In this document: one piece after another, positions 50,552 to 58,600 of the stretch | Numbering within the stretch: the first letter of the stretch is position 1 | How the letters are laid out: every line of letters begins with the position of its first letter | Source of the DNA: JBMYRH01 sp049602155 | GTDB lineage: Bacteria; Myxococcota_A; UBA9042; PHBI01; JBMYRH01 | DNA length: 64,000 bases | Assembly (NCBI GenBank): GCA_049602155.1 | Contig: JBMYRH010000029.1 | Coordinates: 4,114 to 68,113 of the forward strand | Reading direction: 5' to 3' | Made by a program: the position numbers and the translations under genes | Notes under the pieces: generated by a model | What the model saw: only the letters and a program-made list of their open reading frames with translations | Databases searched by the model: none | What the model was told of the DNA's origin: nothing

Positions 50552-51118
50552 ATGTGCACCAAAGAAGAGGAGTCGGCTGAGGTCGCGCGCCGCGGCTTCA
50601 TCGCTCGGATCACGCTGGCGCTTGGCGGCGCATTGACCGCCGCGTTGACGGCGGGCCCGCTTGGGATGCTCTTGCACCCTGTGCTGCGCGCGGGGAAGGA
50701 GACCGGTGACGAGGCATGGAGCGGCGTCGCCTCTGCTGGGAGCTTTGAGATCGGCGGCGCACCCAAGCGCGTCGTGCTCAAAGAAGATCGTCAAGACGCG
50801 TGGTTGCGTCAGCCAGGGGTCCCCGTGGGGTCGATCTTGGTCCAGCGGAGCGGAGATGAGGACTTCCGTGTCTTCTCTGCAGTCTGTCCGCACCTCGGCT
50901 GCGCCGTGGGCTATCAGTCCGACAAGCAGCGCTTCCTCTGCCCCTGTCACACGAGCTCATTCACGCTCTCTGGGGACCTCCTCCCGCACGCGGATGGCAG
51001 TCCGAACCCTGCGCCGCGCGGCCTCGACCCGCTCGAGTGGCGGGTCCAGGGGGGGCAGCTCCAAGTGCGCTGGGTCAGCTACAAGACCGGGACCCCTGAG
51101 CGGGTGCGTGTGAGCTAG
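50552..51118 (+). CDS. Rieske iron-sulfur protein of a cytochrome bc complex (188 aa)
   Basis: An N-terminal twin-arginine-type anchor (ARRGFIARITLALGGALTAALTAG) precedes a Rieske domain. It has C112-x-H114 (VCPHLGC, with disulfide Cys117) and C130-x2-H133 (LCPCHTSSF, disulfide Cys132). This is the high-potential 2Fe-2S ligand set of quinol:cytochrome c reductases. The following gene encodes cytochrome b with the GTG directly after this stop, so they are one operon. The protein transfers electrons from quinol at the outer quinone site to the c-type haem. Confidence 0.93.
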   Translation: MCTKEEESAEVARRGFIARITLALGGALTAALTAGPLGMLLHPVLRAGKETGDEAWSGVASAGSFEIGGAPKRVVLKEDRQDAWLRQPGVPVGSILVQRSGDEDFRVFSAVCPHLGCAVGYQSDKQRFLCPCHTSSFTLSGDLLPHADGSPNPAPRGLDPLEWRVQGGQLQVRWVSYKTGTPERVRVS

Positions 51119-52876
51119 GTGGGGGAGCAACGTACCAACACTCGCCTGGGCGCTTTCAAGGACGCTCTGGATGAGCGCACTGGCTATCGCGCGCTGCTGC
51201 GCGCCGCCGGTGACGAGGCTGTGCATGGCGGTGCGAGCTTCGCCTATGTCTTCGGCAGCGCGCTGGTCTTCACCTTCGTCATCCAGGTCCTGACCGGGAT
51301 CAGCCTCGCGACCGTCTACGCGCCCACGGTCACCGACGCATGGGGTAGCGTCTACACCATCCAGCATGAGATGACGCTCGGCTGGCTGGTCCGTGGTCTG
51401 CATCACTTTGGCTCGTCGGCGATGATCGTCCTCTGCGTCCTCCACATGACGCAGGTCTTCCTCTACGGGGCGTATCGCAAACCCCGCGAGATCAACTGGA
51501 TCACCGGGATGGTGATGCTCTTGCTGGTGCTCGCATTTGGCCTCACTGGCTACCTGCTCCCTTGGGATCAGAAGGGCTACTGGGCGACGCAGGTCGCGAC
51601 GCGGATCATGGGGGGCACGCCCGGTGGGGAATCACTGCAGTTGCTCCTCCAGGGCGGCGCAGAGTACGGCAACCTGACGCTGACACGGTTCTATGCGATT
51701 CACGTGTTCATCCTCCCGATCTCGCTGACGTTGCTGATGGTCGGGCACATCGCGCTCTTTCGACGCCATGGCGTCACTGCGAGCCCGAAGAAGAGCGACG
51801 AAGTGGTCCAGACCAAGGTCGACACCTTCTGGCCGCTCCAGGTCCTCTACGATCTCGTCGCCGCCGCGGTGGTCTTTGGTGCGCTCGTCGCGCTTGTCCT
51901 CACCGTGGGCGTCAGCCTCGAGGCGCCAGCCGATCCAGCCAGCGGCTATGAAGCACGGCCGGAGTGGTACTTCCTCTTCCTCTTTCAACTCCTGAAGTAC
52001 TTTGAGGGGCCGATGACGCTGGTGGGCACGGTCGTGATCCCCGGCCTCGCGGTCGGGTTCCTCGTTGCGCTGCCGTTTTTGGACCGGATGGGCGGGGCGC
52101 CGCGTCGCCGCCCGCCGATGCGGCTGATGTTGCCCTTCTTTGGCGTCTTCCTTGGGGCCGGCGTCCTGACCGCTGTGGCGCTGAACTACGACGCGACCAG
52201 CGAGGCCTACCATGAGGGTCGGGCGGCTGCGGTCGAGGAGGCCGAGCGGGCGAACCGGTTAGCCGCGATGGGCGGGTTGGACGGCGCGGGGCGCATCGTG
52301 CTCTACGAGGGCTACCGCCTCTTTGAATCCAAGGGCTGCATGTCGTGCCACGCGAAGGGCTCGGAGAAGCCGGGGCCATTGCTCAAGGGCTACGGCGGTG
52401 CGGACCGCATCAGGCGCTTCCTCAAGGACCCTGACCACGAGGACTTCTTCGGCCTGACGCCGTTGAAGGAGGCGATGGAGCCCGTCGAGGTCGACGAGGC
52501 CACCATGGACGGGCTGGTCGCGTACATGCTGCACCTCGGAGGCAAGACCGATGGGCTGGCGGGGGACCCCGAGAAGGTCAAGGTAGGCAAGGCAGCCTTT
52601 GAGGATGAGGACTGCACGTCCTGCCACAACGATCCGGGCTGGTCTGTCAGCCACGAGGACTACGACGCGACGGCGGAGGGGCCTGACCTGGCGGGGTATC
52701 AGAACTTCGAGTGGACCCGCGCGCTCCTGCGCGATGTGCATGCGCCACAGTTCTTCGGGGGTGTCGTCGACGTCAAGGATCGCGAGGCCATGATGCCGGC
52801 GTACCCGGACCTCTCGGATGACGAGCTGCGGCTCCTCGTGCGTTGGCTTCAGGCCGGGGCGCCCGAGGCGGACTGA
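51119..52876 (+). CDS. Cytochrome b fused to a C-terminal di-haem c-type region (585 aa)
   Basis: Residues 1-370 are cytochrome b/b6: LVRGLHHFGSSAMIVLCVLHMTQVFLYGAYRKPREINWI and FYAIHVFILPISLTLLMVGHIALFRRHG supply the four haem-b His, and PEWYFLFLFQLLKYFEG is the Qo-site PEWY. From about residue 395 the chain has two c-type haem sites, CMSCH near 406 and CTSCH near 499, in a region resembling cytochrome c modules. Split (b6/IV plus c) forms are more usual; the single-chain b-c fusion is seen in some menaquinol or ubiquinol reductases of Gram-positive and delta-type bacteria. The GTG start abuts the Rieske stop and there is no clear Shine-Dalgarno, suggesting coupling. Confidence 0.9.
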   Translation: MGEQRTNTRLGAFKDALDERTGYRALLRAAGDEAVHGGASFAYVFGSALVFTFVIQVLTGISLATVYAPTVTDAWGSVYTIQHEMTLGWLVRGLHHFGSSAMIVLCVLHMTQVFLYGAYRKPREINWITGMVMLLLVLAFGLTGYLLPWDQKGYWATQVATRIMGGTPGGESLQLLLQGGAEYGNLTLTRFYAIHVFILPISLTLLMVGHIALFRRHGVTASPKKSDEVVQTKVDTFWPLQVLYDLVAAAVVFGALVALVLTVGVSLEAPADPASGYEARPEWYFLFLFQLLKYFEGPMTLVGTVVIPGLAVGFLVALPFLDRMGGAPRRRPPMRLMLPFFGVFLGAGVLTAVALNYDATSEAYHEGRAAAVEEAERANRLAAMGGLDGAGRIVLYEGYRLFESKGCMSCHAKGSEKPGPLLKGYGGADRIRRFLKDPDHEDFFGLTPLKEAMEPVEVDEATMDGLVAYMLHLGGKTDGLAGDPEKVKVGKAAFEDEDCTSCHNDPGWSVSHEDYDATAEGPDLAGYQNFEWTRALLRDVHAPQFFGGVVDVKDREAMMPAYPDLSDDELRLLVRWLQAGAPEAD

Positions 52877-52922
52877 GGGACAGCGCCGGGGGCCGCGTCA
52901 TCCGGGCTCTACTCACACGAAA

Positions 52923-52951
52923 ACAGGCGGCCTGTTGGGCAGGCCGCCTGT
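52923..52951 (-). terminator. Rho-independent terminator between convergent genes
   Basis: ACAGGCGGCCTG pairs perfectly with CAGGCCGCCTGT around a 5-base loop. Read on the minus strand it is followed by TTTTCG, giving a classic terminator 24 bp past the stop of the Cys/His-repeat gene. On the plus strand it also lies after cytochrome b-c, so it can serve both. Confidence 0.85.
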
Positions 52952-52975
52952 CTCGATAATCACACTTGGTAGGTC

Positions 52976-53929
52976 TTACTCACAGTAGTCGAGCATATGC
53001 GGGTGCTGTCCCTTACTCAGTAATGACACGGCGCAGCTCTCCTCGACACCGGCGCATTGGCCGAGCAGTTGTGGGTGGTGGCCATGGGCCAGGAGCTCGG
53101 TGGTGCAGCGCTGCGAGAGGTTTGGTGCGCAGTTGCTCAGGAGCTGCGGGTGGTAACCAGCCTCAAGCAAAGTGACAGCGCATACCTGCTCGACATTCTT
53201 GCATTGGCTCATGAACATCGGGTGATGGCCCTGTGCGGTCACGGCCTCGCGGCAGCTCGGCATCGCCTGGGGTCCGTCGAGCTCGGTGATCTCCGTGATG
53301 AAGCCCATGTGGCCGATGTTCATTGGGCCTGGGGTGGCCTTGGGGTTGATGATGACCTTGGGGCCGTTCATGGCCGGGCCGATGACGACTTTCGGCGCGG
53401 GGCGACGCTTGGGGTTGCGCGTGATGGGGCGCTTATTAGGGCGCTTGTTCTTCCCGGCCTTCTTGCCCGCCTTGTTCGCGGCCTTTTTAGGGCGGAGCAG
53501 CTGCGCGAGGGCGCGGCGCTTTGCGTTGGCGCGGGCGCTCTTGATGAGCTTGCTGAAGCGTCGCCGAGCTGACTTGAGGTCACTGAAGTTCCGGGTCTGG
53601 ACGCGGACGTCGGTCGGCCTCCATGCACGGTTCAGGCTGATGGTGATGTCCTTGATGGGGCGCCGCTTGCTGCGCGGCGTCACCAAGAGCTCCTTGCCTC
53701 GGTTGTCCACGTAGACCGAGCGCAGCTTCCACGTGATGCTCTTCGTCGTGAGGGTGCGGTGCTTCCGTGAGGACTCGGTGACCTCGGGCTCGATCAGGAT
53801 GCGGTACCCCGTGTGCTTGAGCGCCTTACCTTTCTTGGCGCTGGCGAGGGCGTCGGTGGTCCCAATCAGGGGGGCGGCCAGGGCGGCCAGGGTCGTCAAT
53901 GCGGCGATGGCGGTTCGTGTGCTCAGCAT
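52976..53929 (-). CDS. Exported basic protein with four Cys/His repeats at the C-terminus (317 aa)
   Basis: A signal peptide (AIAALTTLAALAAPLIGTTDALASA) follows an ATG at 53929, which has AAGGAG 7 bases upstream. Residues 30-140 are beta-rich. Residues 140-200 are a very basic low-complexity stretch (KKAANKAGKKAGKNKRPNKR). The final 93 residues hold four units of the form C-x4-L-x3-G-x-H-P-x2-L-x2-C, spaced about 23 residues (EAGYHPQLLSNC, AHGHHPQLLGQC, SKGQHPHMLDYC). I recognise no named family. Paired Cys and His suggest a metal- or disulfide-stabilised solenoid. It is followed by a terminator, so it is monocistronic. Confidence 0.75.
   Translation of the reverse strand: MLSTRTAIAALTTLAALAAPLIGTTDALASAKKGKALKHTGYRILIEPEVTESSRKHRTLTTKSITWKLRSVYVDNRGKELLVTPRSKRRPIKDITISLNRAWRPTDVRVQTRNFSDLKSARRRFSKLIKSARANAKRRALAQLLRPKKAANKAGKKAGKNKRPNKRPITRNPKRRPAPKVVIGPAMNGPKVIINPKATPGPMNIGHMGFITEITELDGPQAMPSCREAVTAQGHHPMFMSQCKNVEQVCAVTLLEAGYHPQLLSNCAPNLSQRCTTELLAHGHHPQLLGQCAGVEESCAVSLLSKGQHPHMLDYCE
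52979..53257 (-). repeat. Four about 23-residue Cys/His repeats
   Basis: Units: SCREAVTAQGHHPMFMSQC, VCAVTLLEAGYHPQLLSNC, RCTTELLAHGHHPQLLGQC and SCAVSLLSKGQHPHMLDYC. Each has two Cys about 17 residues apart and a central G-x-H-P. DNA identity between copies is partial, so the duplication is old. Confidence 0.85.
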
Positions 53930-54252
53930 GGGTGCTCTCCTTGCGGTCGGGGTCATGCAATGTCGACGCACCCACGTCGGAAGTATTCACAGAACGGCAT
54001 AAAAGTTGTGAAGCAAGCTCTCCATGGCCCGTTTAGGGTCGCGACCCATCCGGCCTCGGGAGAGAGAGGGGAGGTCGGATGGGCCGCATTGGAGGCAGCG
54101 CCCCCAGAATAAGGAGGCACCGCGCACCCTCGAGGGGATGCGAGGGTGCGCGGTGCACGAAGGGAGACAAGGGCTCCCGAGCATGTAAGGGAGCGCGTCG
54201 ACCGAGAGAGAGGGAGAGGACGACCGACGTGCTCTGGGGATCGGTGAATCGA
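53930..54252. other. Intergenic region between two minus-strand genes
   Basis: This 323-bp stretch holds the strong hairpin at 54117-54156. An AT-rich patch near 53985-54010 (ATTCACAGAA, CATAAAAGTT) probably contains the promoter of the Cys/His-repeat gene. No convincing reading frame is seen. Confidence 0.5.
54117..54156 (-). terminator. 16-bp perfect hairpin downstream of a lipoprotein gene
   Basis: GCACCGCGCACCCTCG pairs with CGAGGGTGCGCGGTGC around an 8-base loop, about 97 bp past the minus-strand lipoprotein stop. Minus-strand sequence after it is CTCCTTATTC, moderately T-rich. A terminator or mRNA 3'-end structure is likely. Confidence 0.6.
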
Positions 54253-55104
54253 CTAGAACCAGGACTGGAGGCAGAGCTGGCCGGTGGCCAAGATCTGCTG
54301 GAAGGGGACGTCTCCTGGGTCGATGGTGTGGACGACCTGGAACCAGTCACCAAGGCTTAGGTCGCAGAACCCTGCCTGGACGTAGCAGGTGGCGTGAGAG
54401 TCGATGCCGATCTGCTCGATCTCTTCGCAGCTTGAGGTCTCGTCGGTGGCGTTCTCCAGCGTCGTGACGAGGCAGGCGCGCACCTCCTCAAGCCAGGCCG
54501 CCGCTTCAGGGCTCGCCTTGGGCTCTGTCACGCGAGAGAAGCGGTCACAGTAGGTGCCGACGTAGCCGAGGAGGTAGCCGTCGTCGCCGCACTGGCTCTC
54601 CTTGTCTCGGCATCGGTAGTACTCACAGGCCCCGCAGCCCTCGTAACGCAGCCACTCGATGCATGGCTCATCATCGGAGGGGGGCTCAATGCCCGCTTCG
54701 AGCTCACAGGTGGGCATCGGGCACGCGAAGTTGAAGCCTAGAGAGCAGGCTAGCCAGCTCCCAGGCCAGCTGGGGTTCGCGACGGGGGCCACCGTTGGCG
54801 CAGCACTCGAGGGTTGAGGGGTGGGGGCGATGAAGCCCTCTGCAGCCAGCGCGTCGGCGAGCTCGCCACAGCCCGTATCGAGCAGCGCCTCGGCGAGGTC
54901 ATCTGTGCACTGCGCCTGAAAGGCTGAGCTGGGCTCGGCACCACACGCCTGAAGGTAGGCCTCCGCAGCGGTGCACGGGCTCGCCGATACAGTGGCGGGC
55001 GCCTGGGGGCTGGGGGTGGTCGTCTCGACGGGGCCATCGCAGCCCATGAAGAGCGCGCAGGCGAGAGAGAATGTCAGTGAGAGCCGGGTCATCCGAATCA
55101 CCAT
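54253..55104 (-). CDS. Cys-rich lipoprotein, unknown function (283 aa)
   Basis: The signal peptide ends in ALFMGCDG (lipobox Cys22 from the first ATG). A Pro/Ala/Thr linker follows. A helical segment (CTAAEAYLQACGAEPSSAFQAQC) is followed by a Trp- and Cys-rich domain (CSLGFNFACPMPTCELE, YEGCGACEYYRCRDKESQCG), with about 18 Cys in all, probably all disulfide-bonded. An in-frame ATG at 55092 is the alternative start; neither has a good Shine-Dalgarno. No family is recognised. A good promoter sits at 55126-55154. Confidence 0.72.
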   Translation of the reverse strand: MVIRMTRLSLTFSLACALFMGCDGPVETTTPSPQAPATVSASPCTAAEAYLQACGAEPSSAFQAQCTDDLAEALLDTGCGELADALAAEGFIAPTPQPSSAAPTVAPVANPSWPGSWLACSLGFNFACPMPTCELEAGIEPPSDDEPCIEWLRYEGCGACEYYRCRDKESQCGDDGYLLGYVGTYCDRFSRVTEPKASPEAAAWLEEVRACLVTTLENATDETSSCEEIEQIGIDSHATCYVQAGFCDLSLGDWFQVVHTIDPGDVPFQQILATGQLCLQSWF

Positions 55105-55125
55105 CGGTTAGTATCTAATGGGTGT

Positions 55126-55154
55126 TATATAATGGGCCCGGCAGACAGAGGCAA
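55126..55154 (-). promoter_or_regulatory. Sigma-70-type promoter of the Cys-rich lipoprotein gene
   Basis: On the minus strand TTGCCT and TATATA are separated by exactly 17 bases, in a locally AT-rich island. The -10 box lies 22 bp upstream of the start codon at 55104 (34 bp from the one at 55092), so the untranslated leader would be short. Confidence 0.55.
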
Positions 55155-55234
55155 GCGAAAAAGCGCACTCTTTCACTCCAGCGAGCAGTCATTCATTTGG
55201 AGAGGGTTGGCGCGGGTGGTTGAGTCGCCGTGCT

Positions 55235-55603
55235 CTACTCCAAATCGTGACCGAAGGGCAGGAGCGCGATCGGGATCAGCTTGATATGCTGGATGGCGAA
55301 GGGGATGCCGATGATCGTGATGCCACAGATGACGGCGGCGCCGAGGTGCACCATCGCGATCTCCCACCCGCAGAGCATAATCCACAGGATATTGAAGATG
55401 AGCCTGAAGGTCCCCGACTCCCCAGGGACCGTCACGATGCTCTTACCGAAGGGCGCCAAGACCGCGCCCGCCATCCGGAAGCTCTGCAACCCAAAGGGGA
55501 TGCCGATGATGGTGCAGCAGAGCAAGAGCCCGCCCAGCACGTAGCCGAGGGAGGCGAGGAGCCCCCCGAAGATGAGCCACAGGATGTTGCCGATAACGCT
55601 CAT
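55235..55603 (-). CDS. yccF: YccF-family inner-membrane protein (122 aa)
   Basis: Two YccF repeats are plain: NILWLIFGGLLASLGYVLGGLLLCCTIIGIPFGLQSFRMA and FNILWIMLCGWEIAMVHLGAAVICGITIIGIPFAIQHIKLIP. Each contains the GIPF motif and two membrane helices. The C-terminus ALLPFGHDLE is also typical. Function is unknown in the family. The start is 10 bp downstream of the giant gene stop, so cotranscription is likely. Confidence 0.93.
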   Translation of the reverse strand: MSVIGNILWLIFGGLLASLGYVLGGLLLCCTIIGIPFGLQSFRMAGAVLAPFGKSIVTVPGESGTFRLIFNILWIMLCGWEIAMVHLGAAVICGITIIGIPFAIQHIKLIPIALLPFGHDLE

Positions 55604-55613
55604 TGGGCTCCCC

Positions 55614-58600
55614 CTAGGGTGCTTGATACTCGTGAGCGCCGCGATCGATGGTCGCGCCCTGGATGCGCGGGTTGCGCATCAGGTCGTAGTCTTTGCTCTC
55701 GGTGATGCCGATGGTGTCGAGCGGGATGCCCGCGTCGATGGCCGGTGAGTTCACCTGTAGGTCATAGAGCCACAACAGTGGGGAGCTGAAGAGGATGCCG
55801 TCGCCGTCGGTGAAGGTCGCGTCACACTCGGGGTAGGCTCCCTTAAAGCCGATGAAGGCCGGGATAGCGTAGAAGTAGCCGGCGTCCGCGTAGACAAAGC
55901 CGCCGCAGCCCTCGTAGCGATTGGCTGAGAGTACGGACTTCGAAGAGTCGTGCGCGTGGTCCATCATGCAGGTGCCGTTTGAGGCGACGCTCATCAGCGT
56001 GTTGACCGCGCCACCGGAGTCACCGCTCAGCTGAAGCGCGGTGCCCTCGGAGTCGACGACTAGGGTGTTGTTGTATGAGGGCATGCTCGCGTCATGGTGC
56101 ACGAAGGCTGTGGAGTCATCAGCGGCCTTTAGCGCGACCTCGTTGCCGGAAAAGGTGCCGTCGCTCACCCAGGCACCGAGAGCGCGCTTGTCTGACGCGA
56201 TGTGGATACTTGAGGCGGTCACGCTCGCGTCGGTGACAGAGTCGGCGAGGACACCGGTAAAGCCCCAGGTGCTCGCGCTCGTGCCGAGCTCAATCCGCGT
56301 CAAGTCCATCGTCTGGCCGGCTTCGAGCATCACGGCTGTGGCCATGACCTCGACCTCGCTTGGGCTCATGCCGATGGCGCGTTCGCACACATAGGGTTTG
56401 TTGTCCGTGCAGGTCGCTGACGCCGTGGCTCCCCCTGAGAGTGTCGTCTCAAGCACGAGGTCGCCACTGATGTTGGCGAGCGTCGTGTCGTTGCCACCCG
56501 CGCCGGGGTTGTCGCTCGTGAGCGTGATGCGCTTGGAGTGGCTGCCCTGAGACGCGATGAGCCCCTTGACGCCCGAGGCGCCTCGGGTGCCCTCGGTGGC
56601 GTAGACGATGGCGTCGGCCGAGAAGATGACCCCAGGGTTGGTCGCCTTAGGCGCGCCCTCGGGGTCTTCGCCATTGACGGCCATTCGGATGAGCTTGGCG
56701 ATGTCGTCACTGCCGTCTCCGCCCGCTTGGCTCCAGTTGATCATGATGGTGTGGTCGGTCGCCACGGGGTTGCTCCCGATGGTGATGGTCACAGGCCCGT
56801 CTTCGCCGCCTGCCGTCACCGGGACCTCGATGGTGAAGCTGTCCCCGTTGGCGACCCCGAGGGCGCTGATGGCGTCTTCGGCGGTCGCCCAGCTGGGCCA
56901 GAGACCATTTCCAACCGCGGAGCAGCTCTCGCCCTGAGTGCCGGACACCCAGGTGTGCTCGGTCAACAGGCCGTCGAGGTAGTCGGTCTCGGCGGTCGTC
57001 TCGAGGACGGCGAGGTCGCCGCCCCAGTCGTCACAGCGCTGCTGCGCGCTGTGCCAGTCGCTGCGCCCGACCGCGGTCCCTTGGTCGCCCCCCTGGCCGT
57101 GCGAGGCTGTACAGAGCGCATACTCACTCCCCTCGTGGGTTGTGATGCTGCAGTCACGCACCGAGGCTGAGGGGACCACGTGGTCTTTTTCGCAGATGTA
57201 GCGGAGCTCGGTGTCGCAGTAGGTGTCAAACCAGACGCCGCTTGAGTTCACGTACGAGCAGTCCTCGTTATTGGCGCCGTCAGAGTTCGGCTCACTCGAG
57301 TCCCAATTTTCATAATAGGTGGTGGTCGCCGCGCCGTCCCAGGCGAAGCTGTTCTCGGCTTGCAGGTCGTTATAGCCAATCCAGGCGTTGCCGCTGAGGA
57401 AGGCCGAGAGGAAGTCATTCTCAGCAGGGGTGGTGATGGTCGTGAGGTAGCCACCCCAGTCACGGCATGCGCTCTTGGCTGTGTCCCACATCGTCGTGTA
57501 GGTGTCGCAGATGCGGTAGGTGTGCCCCTCAAAGAGGCGCTCTTCACATTTGTTCTCGGGTGTTTGCCGCGCGAGGTTGATGCTCGGCATGGTCTGAGGG
57601 GTCTCCTGCCCGATGGCTGCACCCTTTTGAACGATGCGAGACGAGAGCACGCTATCGGTGCGCTGGACCCCCTCCCAGGTGCCGGCGAGCCCGCCGCTGC
57701 TTGTGCCAGGCGCGCCGCCTGTGAGCAATGAGCCGACGATGCGTGCGCCGCCCAAGACCAAGGTGACGTTTCCACCTGGGGTGGTGCCCGAGCCCGCAGA
57801 GCCCTTGCCGCCGACGATAAGCGAGTTGGTGATCTCGCTCATCTGCTCGGGGTTGGCGCTCGCGCTGGTGGTGCCCGGGCCGTTTGTGCAGCACATCATG
57901 CCGCAGGAGTTGTTGGAGTCTTGGTGTGAGCCGAACTGAGGGCCGCAATGACCTGAACCACCCGGAGTGTTAAGGCCTTGGACCACGGCGGGGAAGACGA
58001 GTAGCGACTGCTCGTCGACAGGCAACGATGGGATCTCCACGCCTCTTTCACAGATGTAGCCGCGGTCGTCGTCATCATCACCGTTATAGAAACGCCCGGA
58101 GTAGCTGCTGTCAGTGTTCTTATGATGCATAAACACCGCGTGGTGATCGTCGTTCCCGCAGCAATACCCGTTGGGGTCGTTGGGCTCACCTGAACGCCAA
58201 TTTTGGTAGACACTGGGGAGAGTTCCCCCTCCCTGGTACTTCCAGTTATACAAGCCTGTGTTGCCCTTATTGCAGCCGTTGTTGCAGCAGCAGCTCGTGC
58301 TGCCTTCATAGATGGCTCCGATGTAATAGTGTGAGCCGTGAGTGCCGAGCACGTTGTCGTGGACCGCCTGCCACTCAGCGCCGCTTCGTAGGGTCAAAAG
58401 GTGTCCACCCCACGCCTCGCATTTGTTCCGAGCGTCACCCCAACTGGAGGCGTTGGAGTCGAAGCGCTTATAGCACCGCCACCCCTCGTTATCCTCGTGA
58501 ATGAGTTGTCCATCGCAGGTCTGGGTGCCGAGCGCAAAGGGGTCTAAATCCCCGTACCAGCCGGTCACCAAGTCCGAGCCCTCGACCTTGCCGTAGAACT

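Noticed and set aside
56376..57149. Diversity-generating retroelement target in the lectin domains
   Set aside because: No reverse transcriptase and no paired template/variable repeats were seen; the domain insertion looks fixed.
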